Source: Nageia nagi
Taxonomy: Eukaryota > Pinophyta
Direction of reading: 5' to 3'
Assembly (NCBI GenBank): GCA_050084985.1
Contig: JBITNC010000001.1
Span: forward strand, 114,328,001-114,392,000
DNA length: 64,000 nt
Made by a program: the position numbers and the translations under genes. Positions 47,141 through 58,194 of the stretch are shown here, piece by piece; positions within the stretch are counted from its first letter, which is position 1, and every line of letters starts with the position of its first letter. The notes below the pieces were generated by a model that was not told where the DNA came from, made no database searches, and saw nothing but the letters and a program-made list of their open reading frames with translations.

Positions 47141-47961
47141 TCTTCCATTTCTCTTGCACCTCCATTTCTTAGATCCACCTTTTTTTTGCATTGGTTTATG
47201 TGTTTTTTACTTTTTCAATCCCTCCTTAAATGTATCATAAGAAGGATGCTAGTAGTTAATGCACCTAAATAAGTTGGTGCATTTAGTTATTTTACTTATG
47301 GTTGCTTATCTTTTAAAAATCCATTATGATTTGTCTAATTTCAAGTGCCTAGACAAAATGAAAAAGTTCAAATTAATTGCAATCCTTTGAGTGCATGCCT
47401 TCTTCCTCCTTTGTTATACTCCTCATTAATTTCTCTAAAACTTAAATGATGATGAGTTTAATTGTTTAAATAGATGAATTTATTACACTCAAAATAAATG
47501 CCTTTTTTTTAGCATGAGACATTATTAAAAAAAAAAGAGGGAGTTTTAATACTCTAGAATTAAATGAGAATGTCTTAAAATTAAAAGGTAGTTTTACCTA
47601 GAAATATCAATTGAAAGGTAATTTTCTTAGATATTTTTTTGGTAATTCTTAGAGGCAATGTTTTTTTACTTAGAACTAAAATTTTGTATTAGATAAAAAA
47701 AATTTAAGAGTGGCAATTTTTTTTATTACTTATGATCAAATATGCAATTTTTTTTCTAAGCATTATTAAAGGGTTCATTTTTTTAAAGTAAAGAGGGGTG
47801 GAATAATGAGTCTCTTTACTTAATTTTTTTTTAATTCTTTATGCTTATTTTGCATATTTATAATTTAGGAATTTGTTTTGCCTCTTAAATGTTTGTCTTT
47901 AAATTATTTATGAATGGGCTAGTTATTATGAGGAAATAATGCATGCTTACTTAATTTTTTT

Positions 47962-48121
47962 TAAGTTATGGATTGATGCATGCTTATTAATTATTTATTT
48001 AAAGTTAATGATGAATGCTTATTAATTATTTCTTTAAAGTTAATGATGCATGCTTATTACTTATTTATTTAAGTTAATGATGCATACTTATTTTCTAAGT
48101 TATGGTATTGATGCATGCTAA
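47962..48121. repeat. 35-39 bp tandem repeat
   Basis: Units start at 47962, 48001 and 48036, then more degenerate from 48071. The consensus contains AAAGTTAATGATGCATGCTT then ATTAATTATTTATTT. Each unit carries a GATGCATGC-like palindrome. Confidence 0.75.
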
Positions 48122-48977
48122 GTTTTTTCTTATGCAAAGTTAATGGACTTGTGCAAAATAGGGATTGATGTAAATATGTCCTTTAGGGGTTGGTAAACAA
48201 AATTGATTGGACTCTTAGGTTTCAAATTACAAATGGATGATGTTTTATTTATGCATTTTACTTTATGTTTTTCACTTTTGCTTTATTAACTTATGCAAAA
48301 ATCATAAACATTGAAATGTGAAACCCTCTAAAATGAACACATCCACATGTAAATTTCATAACATGAATTATTTGGGGAGCCATGAGGTGAGGATAGGTGA
48401 ACTGGAGCCTTTAATTTTGATGATCCAAATGGTGAAAACTTCATAGTTCTCAATTGCCCCTAAGTTCTATGTTGGTCTAGACATAACTTTAATAGGTGGA
48501 CAAGCATGTGTGTAGTGATACCACATGTTTGCACCTCCATTCAAGGATTATCCTGATAACCTAGGAGGAAAAATTGAAACCTAATCAAGATTAATAATTT
48601 GGTTGATCCAATAAACATCATAATTGGAAAATAGTAGGTACTTCTCCTTGTGAGAAAGTATAATACCAACCAAGGAAAACTAGTTAAGGATTGGTAGTAC
48701 TTGGGCTCCTCTTATGCGGGCATCCATATGAAGGCCTAATTTTAAATAAGAAAATAAGCCTTAATAATTTCATTCTACATATATGGTTCTTGAGATGAGA
48801 AATGTATTTGGTTACATGGATTATTATTTGAGTTATAAAACATTTGCACTAGTGAATCAAATGAAGCATGTCTTAGTTAATTAAATGCAACATGTATTAC
48901 TTCCTTGGTTAAAAATTAAAGTATAATGTCATTTATTAAACCAAATGCTTATTATTTTTCACATTATTTTGTAAAAA

Positions 48978-49608
48978 ATGGGATACTCCTTTTTACCCAA
49001 ACACATTCTTGATGGTTCTAATTTTAGTATTTGGGAACCTCGGGTGAGAGTTGAATTGCAGGCAAGGAAGCTTTGAAAAATAGTAAATGAGAACCTTGTT
49101 CCTCATATAGATGAGAGGCACTAGAGGCTTACAACATGAATATTGAGTTGGCAACCTCCATTATCTTTTGTGCAATTTCAAATGATGCACTAAATGATGT
49201 TCTCTTAATGATTTCCTCTTTAACCTTAGCAAATGAAGCTTGAGATAAGCTTAATCAAATCTACCTTGGTTTAAAATTTTCAAGAAGGTTTACCATTCTC
49301 TAAAAATTAATTCAATCTCATCAAGGAGAAGATGAAAATATGGCTATCTACTTGAACAAAATCATTGACCTTAGAACCCAACTTGTTGCTTATGGGTGCA
49401 ATTGGATCAACCATAAGTTCATGGTCTTCATCATTCTCCAAAGAATTTCTTCAAAGTTTGGTAACTTTGTGATAATTATGGAAAAAAGGCTTAATGATGA
49501 AGAAGAAGTATTCTCCCTTGATAACCTTTCTAGGCTCCTTTTTAAGTATGAAGAAACTTATTTTCCATTAGAGAACAAAAAATATGGAAATCTAGGCCCA
49601 TTTTATCA
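48978..49608 (+). pseudogene. Copia gag (frameshifted)
   Basis: Capsid gene of the copia type. It starts at ATG 48978 with HILDGSNFSIWEPRV, the conserved N-terminal Leu-Asp-Gly-x-Asn-(Y/F)-x-x-W motif. After early stops the UBN2-like part continues with SNDALNDVLL, then an open 90 codons (49340-49612) including DENMAIYLNKIIDLRTQL and LNDEEEVFSLDNL. The zinc knuckle is missing because the deletion begins at its end. Confidence 0.82.
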
Positions 49609-49611
49609 ATG

Positions 49612-49766
49612 AGAAGGTTCTTGATGGCATCATACACCTAGAGTATTATCCATCCACCTTGAACTCTACTAATTTATTCACTAAGGTCCTCCTAGAAGCT
49701 CAATTCTATAAGCTTAGGGATGCTATTAGGTTGGTGAATTTGCTCTCAAGGGGGAGTGAAGTTTGA
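49612..49766 (+). pseudogene. Copia pol, last 50 codons of RNase H
   Basis: EKVLDGIIHLEYYPST followed by LFTKVL and FYKLRDAIRLV is the usual end of copia polyproteins (the -IxLxYxxTxxxxADxxTKxL- tail). It ends at TGA 49764-49766. It aligns to the same tail in the minus-strand copy at 62373-62540. Confidence 0.85.
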
Positions 49767-50470
49767 ATTCTTATGTTGAATTCATGTTTATGATGACAAC
49801 TTCACCCTTAGGAGGATTTTATGTTGTATAGTGTTTTTTTTTGTACACCTTTGTGGTAAGTTTGCTCTGCATGAGAATCTTGTTGTATAGATTTTTAGAG
49901 CAAAAGATTGGCCAATCTAGCACTGTTAAGTTATCCATGTGTGAGGAACTCTTATGTGTCTTTTAGCACTATTCAGTTATCCATATATGAGGAACTCATA
50001 TATGCATGATCTATTTTGTAATGATCATCAACACATGTTTTATATATAGTATATGACTATGATTTTTTTAGCTTGGCATCTTTGTGATGACTTATAGTGC
50101 ACCATTGATCAGTTTATGATGGCATTTGTTTGATTCATCTATCATTGTTAATATGAATATGTTGCATCTAATTGATCTTGTTATTTGAGCTACTTATGAC
50201 TTGCAGGTTCCTTTGAGATTGCAGGTTACTTACTTTAGGTATGCAGGCTCTTAGACACTCTTCATGACTTCTAGTTGGATGACTACTTCATATACATTGA
50301 AATTGGTTATGGTTAATGATTGTATTTGTAAAAGTAATGAGTCTCAAACGAGATCTTTCTTACTTCACAAATATGTAGAAAGTTCTCATCTTCATTGTAT
50401 TTGTTTGAAGGAGAACTCACTTACTTTCTCTCTTTCTTCTCTCTTATTCACTCTATCCCAATATTGCATT
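49767..50470 (+). other. Copia 3' untranslated region
   Basis: No gene. It contains repeated TTATCCATGTGTGAGGAACTC-like words (about 49930 and 49977), also present in the minus-strand copy near 62100-62200. The open frame 50264-50485 overlaps it and is not supported. Confidence 0.65.
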
Positions 50471-50479
50471 AAGGGGGAG
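50471..50479 (+). promoter_or_regulatory. Copia polypurine tract
   Basis: AAGGGGGAG directly before the 3' LTR. Confidence 0.88.
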
Positions 50480-50980
50480 TGTTAGAATGTATAATACATT
50501 ATTGTAAAGGTTTTGTAATAATCTTATATGTAAGTTCACTAATAATTAAGGGTATCATTTGATACATTAGTATTTAAGTGAATATGATAATGTAACTTTT
50601 CCTACACTCCATGTCATGAGCATGTCCCTTGGGTGAAAGGATGTTCATGTCATGCTTTTGTACATTGGGTAAAAGGGTGATACAAAGAGGGATTTTGGCC
50701 TATAAATAGAAGGCTCTCTCTTTGGATCAAACACCAATTCATGGAGTAAATTTATATTATAGGATAGTGTTTAGGAGATGAGATTAGGAGAATTGTAAGA
50801 GATTCATGTTTGTGAATGAAGTGAAATATAGTTGATGGATGTACTCCTTGTTGGAGGAACTACTTTACATCTTGAGTTATCTTTGTGAGATTGTCTTATT
50901 TTGAGTTCTTTACATGTGAGATTGAGCTTTCATGTGATCTTGGTAGCATAGGGTTGTTTATGTTATAGTTCAATCCTTCA
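50480..50980 (+). repeat. Copia 3' LTR
   Basis: From TGTTAGAATG to CCTTCA, 501 bp, followed by the target duplication ATCTA. Confidence 0.92.
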
Positions 50981-50985
50981 ATCTA

Positions 50986-52800
50986 CAGTAGTAACAAATT
51001 TTTATATGCATAAATATGAACTCACTATTTGTGGGAATAGCACTTATTCCTTTTATTAAAATTTTTTTATTAAGACTCGTAACAAATACTATTAAAGTTT
51101 CTGACCATGATGTATCCAATATTATAATTTATTGTACTACCTCCATGGAATACATATTCATGGAGTGAATTTAATCATTATTTGTTATTTTAAAATTGCA
51201 ATGCATATCTTTATATGATATATTTTCTTCATTAGCAATAAGTATATTCAAGCAATGGATTAGGTGCACAAATTAATTCCATCTTCTTAGCCAACGAAGT
51301 GTTGATAAAATTATGTAGACTACCAGTATCAATATGAACTACTATTTATTATTATTATTATTATTATTATTGATGCAACAATATACTTTACAATAATGCA
51401 TAATCACAAGGATATTCCAACCAATATATGGGGTGAGATTATCTTTACTTTTTTTTTTCTCATGTTATACTTTTTATTTTTCTTGATATAACTAATATAA
51501 TCTAATTATATATAATATGATGCACTTATATCCCTTGTTATATTTTCATCATATTTGAAATAAAGATGTTTATCGTTTCTTTCATAATTTTTTCTTCTTG
51601 AACTCTAAATGGATTTCCCTTTCCCTTTCTTAGTATTTTCCACAAAGGAGGTTTTGAAGGGTGGTTGGTATTTTATTATAAAATATTTTTCAATTATTTT
51701 ATATTTGGCAAGTATTTTTTCCTAATTTTTGGATTCAATTGATTTTTAGTTCCTCATATTTTCCTTCATCCTTTAAAGAAATACAAATACAATTGTCTTC
51801 TATAATACAATATACATTCCTAGTCATAATAATAAATTAAGCACCAAATTCTTCTAGTTAAACTAATTTTTTATGATTAAATAATCATAACATGTAAGTT
51901 CTATTATCAATAACATCAAACTTTTGTAGGATCTATTCAAAGCAAGTGTTATTTCAAAATTCTTCAACTTTATATGAGTGACTTATCATATATCATTTTC
52001 TAAGGATATGATTTTCAATGATACCCTTGGTGCCTATCAAACATTAAAAAATGGAAATTTCTACTTCATCAATTTGAGTAATTCTTTTGCATCGTTCTCT
52101 TTTAAAATTATTAATGTTTCAATTAGGATACTTTCTATAGAAAAGTAATTATAAATTAAAATATTCCTTGATGAATTCATAATTAAATTAATTAAGGGAT
52201 TCATTTTTTTCATTTTATTAGCATATCAAGGAGTTATTTTTTTGATATTTCATGTGTACTCACTTTCCTCCTCTAAATAGTATTGTTCTTCTTCCTTAAA
52301 TTTCTTTCCTTAAAACTAACTAGGAAGAAGATTGAAAAATTGATCTACAATTATTTTCATTTTCTTAATCAAGGTATCATCAATTTTAATATTTTTCACA
52401 TTAAATAATTCATTTCTTCCTCTTTATATATTGATTAAATCTATATTCTTTCACTTTCACTATGATCCATATTTTATTCTAATTATTAGAATTATATTTC
52501 ATTATTTATTCTTGATGTGGGTTTTCTATGGTTTCAAGGCTTATATGATATTATGTTTTTTTTTATTCATTATTAGAGATGCATATTATTATGATACTTA
52601 ACAAGATGGATTCAATGGCATAGGTATGGCAATACGATAGGAATGGATTCAAAGAATTTTGTTGATTCTATCAAGGGTTTTGTCTAAGATTTATTATTAC
52701 AATCCCCTTTACAAGATAGATCAGATGGGATAAACCTCTTAATAATATATTCATATTTTTATATACTATTTCCTTGGTACTAATCCAACGAGTTCAAAGG
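50986..52800 (-). mobile_element. Old Ty3/gypsy remnant (gag and protease), minus strand
   Basis: Highly decayed gypsy DNA, read on the minus strand. The protease core is at 51220-51335: VHIDTGSLHNFINTSLAKKMEL-like codons with D-T-G at 51322-51330. Upstream on that strand, at 51520-51610, the gag zinc knuckle of the CFxCDEKYxxGHxC type is visible as YFKYDEK...YKCI, where Cys and His have become Tyr by G-to-A changes. The remaining gag is too degraded to delimit. The copia element is inserted in it or next to it. Confidence 0.65.
51338..51371. repeat. (ATT)n microsatellite
   Basis: About ten TTA/ATT units directly next to the protease remnant. Confidence 0.9.
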
Positions 52801-53149
52801 TTAGAAAAAACTTACTAAAAGGTTGAAAAAGAATTTAGTACTTGAAAATTCAAATTTCATGTCTAACATATTTATAGTATGGTAATGTTATGAAATTATT
52901 CTTCTTAACTTTAATACATAAATAATGTCATCATTTTAATATTATTTGTTATAATTTGTGTAGTACAAATAACAAATATTGTATGTAAATTCTACATTTG
53001 TATAATAATTATTATAATCAATAGTAATATAAATAACATAACTAAGAAATTAACAATAAAACACTAAACACAATGACCATTTAAAAAATAATTTAATGAT
53101 AGAAGATCACAATAAAGAGACCCAACATAAATATTTCCAATAGAATCAT

Positions 53150-53767
53150 TTGTTGAGGTTGTAGATGTGAGGAACAATAATGGCATTAGTAGTAAACAAA
53201 CACCCTCAAAAGACTATGAGATTTCAATCAAGAGGTTAAGGTGGAGATGGATATGAATCACCTTCATGCCCTCCTGGATTATTAGGCTAATACTCCATAC
53301 TTAATTAGTTTCCCCCTAGATATATTGTAGTAGTGTGGCCCTTGTTCCCAATCATGGTCTCATCATCACTCATAAAATCAAAACCATTTACATTCTAAAG
53401 AGCATAATTCATCGCAACCATCTCTAATCTAGTGGAGGGGGATTTTCCCTAGTGCGAGTTCCTTACAACTTCATGGTGGTATGATTTCAAGGCCTGCACT
53501 AACTTTACCATATTCGGTATGGGAAGTACATCCCACTACTACTACTTTCAATGTTCATAGTAATAACATTTAGTATACTCAAGATTCTCCCTCTCATGAT
53601 GTTAATGTACAAGGATGGTAGGAATATGTGGAAGCTATTAATGCATATGATCATAAATATGATGGATGGGATATTCAACCTATCCCTATGAATTTGTGGA
53701 AAAACATGGTGGAGGAAGAGCAACCCACATGGGGGTCCCAATTGATGTTTCTTAATATTCTTTTATG
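53150..53767 (+). pseudogene. Unrecognised coding-like fragment, possible host gene remnant
   Basis: In one plus-strand frame 53450-53767 reads as protein with only Trp/Gln-type stops. It includes LQLHGGMISRPALTLPYSVW, then WEVHPTTTTFNVHSNN, a QDSPSHDVNVQGW block, EAINAYDHKYDGWDIQPIP and WKNMVEEEQPTWGSQL, then TGA at 53765-53767. 53160-53300 reads EVVDVRNNNGISSKQTPSKD in another frame. The composition (His, Asn, Ser, Pro, Trp) recalls the end of a plant regulatory protein, but I cannot name a family. There is no sign that it is part of a transposon. Confidence 0.45.
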
Positions 53768-54071
53768 ATGATTATATCCCTTTTTGTATGATTAACCCTT
53801 AATACACGTGCTCATAATTGTACCTTATAATGATTTTATTTTCTCTATTGTTTAACTCCTAATCCATTATTAGGATTAGTGTAGAAACTTCTTGGTGTGT
53901 GTTTGTTGCCACCCATTCTCTTTTTTTATTTTAAAGGTATTTATTTAATATAATCTACTTTTTCATTGAAAAATATATTATCATTAGGTAACCTAAATAT
54001 GTAAATATAAATATATAAATTCATAAGTAATAAGTATGGGCTTATCCCTCACTCATATTTATATGTATACC
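53768..54071. other. AT-rich spacer
   Basis: Nothing recognised. Confidence 0.5.
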
Positions 54072-54227
54072 AGCTTTGATATAATCCCTTATATATCCAA
54101 AAATATTGAGAGATATCATTCTTGAGGTGCCTATCTTGGATATAGAAATACATAGAAATGAGATAGGCACCCTGAGAATGATATCTCTTAGTGTTTTTTT
54201 TTATATATAAGGGGTTATATCAAAGCT
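54072..54227. repeat. 156-bp near-perfect hairpin (MITE or small-RNA precursor candidate)
   Basis: Two arms of about 65 bp pair across a loop of about 26 bp. The outer arm is AGCTTTGATATAATCCCTTA against TAAGGGGTTATATCAAAGCT. The inner arm is AGAGATATCATTCTTGAGG and GTGCCTATC against GATAGGCAC and CTGAGAATGATATCTCT. Few mismatches are visible. A further copy of ATATATAAGGGGTTATAT lies at 54250-54267. No clear target duplication is seen. Confidence 0.85.
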
Positions 54228-55386
54228 AGTGACATTTGTGGTCATGTGATATATAAGGGGTTATATAATATTTTAAATATTCAAAATATAATATAATTAA
54301 AAGTAAATTCATCCATGAATATTCATAACATTGTACTACATTTAACAAAAAAATTTCCATCATTATTTAAATATACTTTATTAAAATTCATTTAAAACTA
54401 GTCATTGATATTCATTATCCCATTGTGCTTGTATATCAACATCTCTTCTACCAAGCATATCTATTTATGTCACTACAAAGTGATTTCCTTGATGTAATTT
54501 GGCTATAATTTTCCACTCATTCTCAATTATGTTTTGTTAAACTATTCATTCATCATCTTGTTCTAAATCACTATGATGTTCTTGTTATGTATTCTTAATA
54601 TTAACCATTCTCTCAATGTGTCAAGGCTTGTAGTTGAATGCCTCCTAATTTTCTATGATTATGAAATCATCAACCATGATATCTCTTTCTATAATTCTAA
54701 ATATATTGTAAAGTAATAACTATGACCAACAAAATTCGATAAATTTTTTTTGATTATTTTACAAGAATGGTGATAAATTGTGGTCATGCCCTTACAATTG
54801 CTACATTTTTTTGGCATTCCATTTTAACTCACTTATCTAGTCTGGATTATATGTCCATGATCTAGCTACATAAGTAAAATATTTTCCATTATCATTGAAT
54901 ACATCCATCAATTAAAGATTTATTATTTCTTTCAATTTTTTCTTCATCATTTTTTTCCACCTCCTTCATCCAACATTTAGAGAAATAAAAACTCTACTAT
55001 ATTCAACAAATGGAAGCTCTAATAACATATGACATGTTTCTTATGCTCCTATATCTCTCTCAATAATGTTTTCTATTAGAATATTTATGTATGATTTTGT
55101 TGCTAAACCATCATCATTTTCTAAATTTGAAATTTGCATCAACATTTGTTTATAGGTTTCAGAATTTTTCTTATCCTTAGTAGTATATTTAGAAATATAA
55201 TTGATAGCAATATGCTTTGATAAAACATGTTTCCAATCTACATTTTCTCTCCATAATTTTAATATGTACCAATTCTGTGTATTGACTTGCTCATCATTTC
55301 TTGCTAGTTCATAATTTTTATCTTTTGTTTCTTGATCTTTGTATAATTTAGATCCATCTAAATTTAAAGGCTATGGTGCATTATAC

Positions 55387-55476
55387 CTATAAAATTTATA
55401 AAATGAAAAATTATATTATCATAATGGATTATATATTTAAATTAATGAATATATCAAAGTAGTTATAAGTATTTAC
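55387..55476 (-). other. Probable intron in the Helitron gene (90 nt)
   Basis: On the minus strand it begins GTAAATACTT and ends AAATTTTATAG. It is very AT-rich, and coding signal resumes on both sides (CLHKKRKDG before, DGSKLYKDQE after). Confidence 0.5.
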
Positions 55477-55637
55477 CTACAAACCATCTTTCCTTTTTTT
55501 GTGTAAGCATGCACCTTCTCTACATACAATGTGATGTTCTACACAATTAAGAATCTCTTCATAATCAAGATTTAAGTCTACTTGATCAAGTTGAATTATA
55601 TTCCTTAAACATGGATGTTGATTAACATTTTGAAGAA

Positions 55638-55723
55638 CTTGAAAAAATATACGATTAATATTAATTTATTTTGTATATTGTATTTAGAAAATGAAATTAA
55701 AAAAAATGATAATTTATGCATAC
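55638..55723 (-). other. Probable intron in the Helitron gene (86 nt)
   Basis: On the minus strand it begins GTATGCATAA and ends TTTTTTCAAG. The coding signal is HVWNPRGDPHQ before and NVNQHPCLRNIIQLDQVDLN after. Confidence 0.5.
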
Positions 55724-56270
55724 TTGTATATTTCATTGATGTGGATCTCCTCTAGGATTCCATACATGAAAAATATTGTCAAAATATGTTTGTGTATTTT
55801 TCACCTATTCTTCACTCATCTAATCTAAATTATCCATATTTGGATCTCTCTTTATCCATAGGAAGCCATGCCCATATGGAGATCCCCTATGTTTCCATTC
55901 ATATCTATACCAAAATTCTTTGACTTGCATCTGTTTTGGCAATACCTCCTTTTGAAAAATTATATTTTATAGATGCTTGTAATTAGCTACAATATGTGGA
56001 TTATCAATAATATTTTGTCATCACCATTTTTACACTTCTCTTGAATTTATTGATATTGTTCCTAGCATTAATACGTGAAGATCATCCCAATACATATCAG
56101 GTGTACTTAAAGTGAAGAAAATAGTGAAAGATTCAATTTGATGTAATAAATCACTTAATTCAGCATGACAATTTATCTAATATGATCTTCTACCTCTCAA
56201 TGTAGAGCCAAAATACATTAAATAATCTGCTAGTTGTGATTGGGGAATGTTTTCCATGTGTGGAGCCAAA

Positions 56271-56694
56271 ATACATTACTTATGGCATCAATTGAATCAC
56301 AAAAGTATGCAAGATTAATTATTTTAGGAATGTGATATTTACAATGTTATGGCTTTCATTTTCAAAAGCATGAGTACAATGATAGTACTCACTAAATTTT
56401 TATATTTGTTGTATTTAATCAAAATTGGGTGACAATCATGATGCATCAAGATAATGGATAGAAAGTGATGTATATTATTATTTCATGCTAAAGATAATGA
56501 TCATTAGATGTTTGATAGTGAATGTTTTTATAACGAAATTGGCATCAGTAATTTTTAATCTAAATTTTAAAGTGAATATTTTTATATCAAAAATGTTTAC
56601 AGTAAAAATATGTAATTTAAAATAATCTAAAAATATGAAATTATTTATAACAAAAGTTTACATTGAAATCAAGACCTCTAATATAAGATAATTT

Positions 56695-56774
<80 letters not shown>

Positions 56775-58194
56775 TATGATTTTTAAAAAAAATTAGTGAA
56801 ATATTAAAGATAATTAATATAATAGTAGAGAGAAAGATCTTACATGGAAGTAATAAATAAATTATAGTAAAACCAATTTGCTCTTCTTCTCTTTGTTCTT
56901 TGCTCTTTTTCCTTCCAAGTTCCCTCTTCCTATTTCATGAAATGAGTTTGCATAAATATTTTATATTCTTACATGTATTTATACAATTTTTTTGAAAAGA
57001 AGTGTCAATTTATATTCAATTCAGCTTTGTAATTTTTTTTTTTGCCACCAATTATTTAATGGATAGACTTTTGTGATACTTTTGCTCTCCACTACACCTC
57101 CCATACTGTAGTTGTAGGAATGCCACTCAGATTAATAAAAATAAATACACTAATCCTTATACTCCATTATCTTCATAATGAGTACTAATCAAAAACTCAT
57201 CTCCTACCACAAGGTACCTTATTACTTTTAATATACAATATATATTAACCATTTGAAGCATTTCTTCATATCTTTCATGTTAATACATTAAATAAAACAA
57301 CAATTGAATACAAATGAATAATTATCTAATAGACTTTTTATAAAGTTAATTATGTTCATGTAGTAAACAATTAACCATCAATAAAAATAAAATCAACATA
57401 CCTTATTTTAATTTTCATATCAAATCTTCATTTATAATGCGATATCAATTTAGAACCCAAAGATAAACCATAATAAATACATTAAACTTATATTAAACTA
57501 CTTATCTATAACTAGAATAGGAGTAATGACTATAAAATAGAAAGAGTTCAACACCATTATACTTTACCCTCATTATTAAATTAACTTTTACATTGCTAAT
57601 AATAATAACTTTTAAGTTAATGTTAGGAATATTTGAAGAGTGTATAACATATAGATTAACTTAAAATGAGAGTCTTTTAAGAACCTATGGCATTAATTTA
57701 ATATTTTTCTAATCAAACATTATCAAATCTTGATCTTAATATTTCATTCTTCTTCATAATGTTCATAACATTTGATCATTTTTTCTTCCATAATTTTCTT
57801 TGTTAAATATATTCCTCCTCCTTTCCATATGCTTTTAAATATGAGGGAAAGACTCATATTTCTCATCTCATGAGCTTAAAAGCAACTCTCCATAATCCTC
57901 CTAAAATGTTTGTAGCTACTTCACTTCTCACCCTTCCTTAAGAGTCTCATATGTCAACAATATGCATCAATGAAATGCTAATAGATATATTACTCTTCAT
58001 CTTTTGATCTTTCATATTTTGCATCCTCCACAATTATCGCTAGAGAAATCGAGTTGCACTCACACCAACCTATTTCTCTATCCACCATTGTAGAATCCTT
58101 ATTTGAACATGCATTGTCTCACTTTGAATCACCATAAAAAAAAATTCTAGGGAGCAATGAAACCCATCCAAAGGAAAATTGAACTCATTGGTGA
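56271..58194. other. AT-rich stretch without recognised gene
   Basis: It holds a long (TA)n run (56700-56778) and pyrimidine-rich TTGCTCTTCTTCTC words near 56878. It may include the 5' part of the Helitron. No coding domain was recognised on either strand. Confidence 0.5.
56700..56778. repeat. (TA)n microsatellite
   Basis: About 35 TA units with one interruption near 56767. Confidence 0.97.

Larger units (their letters stand above)
45943..48977 (+). other. Copia leader, 3 kb, non-coding with repeats
   Basis: An unusually long stretch between the primer site and gag. It holds two (TA)n runs, a relatively GC-rich pyrimidine tandem repeat (46910-47140) and a 35-39 bp tandem repeat (47962-48121). 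No coding domain is recognised. The open frame 46966-47172 follows the pyrimidine repeat and is not a gene. Confidence 0.6.
45433..50980 (+). mobile_element. Ty1/copia element with pol deleted
   Basis: A copia element of about 5.5 kb with LTRs of 495 and 501 bp, a 5-bp target duplication ATCTA (45428-45432 and 50981-50985), primer binding site and polypurine tract. It has gag and then only the last 50 codons of pol. Protease, integrase, RT and most of RNase H are missing between 49608 and 49612. The same family, with RT, is at 61385-64000 on the minus strand. Confidence 0.9.
54400..56270 (-). pseudogene. Helitron Rep/helicase remnant
   Basis: A rolling-circle transposon protein read on the minus strand. 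From the N-terminal side: ENIPQSQLADYLMYFGSTLRG (about 56180-56250), FTIFFTLSTPDMYWDDLHVL (about 56080-56140), FWYRYEWKHRGSPYGHGFLW (55856-55915) containing the HUH metal-binding motif with its first His changed to Tyr, then a Cys/His-rich block (EHHIVCREGACLHKK), HVLSKHIAINYISKYTTK (about 55180-55235, the catalytic Tyr region), IERDIGA/ETCHMLLELPF (about 55000-55060), and a degraded LLLYNIFR block near 54690. Two short stretches with GT..AG ends interrupt it. The helicase motifs further on are not seen. Confidence 0.8.

Noticed and set aside
46966-47172. 68-codon open frame rich in Ser, Leu and Pro
   Set aside because: It follows the 96-bp pyrimidine tandem repeat, and the two halves repeat each other. 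No other coding support.
50264-50485. 73-codon open frame before the copia 3' LTR
   Set aside because: It overlaps the 3' untranslated region and polypurine tract; the matching region of the other copia copy has no such frame.
53150-53420. Pseudo-response regulator (PRR) gene fragment
   Set aside because: A loose resemblance of spacing only; no receiver or CCT domain is seen, so I left the fragment unnamed.
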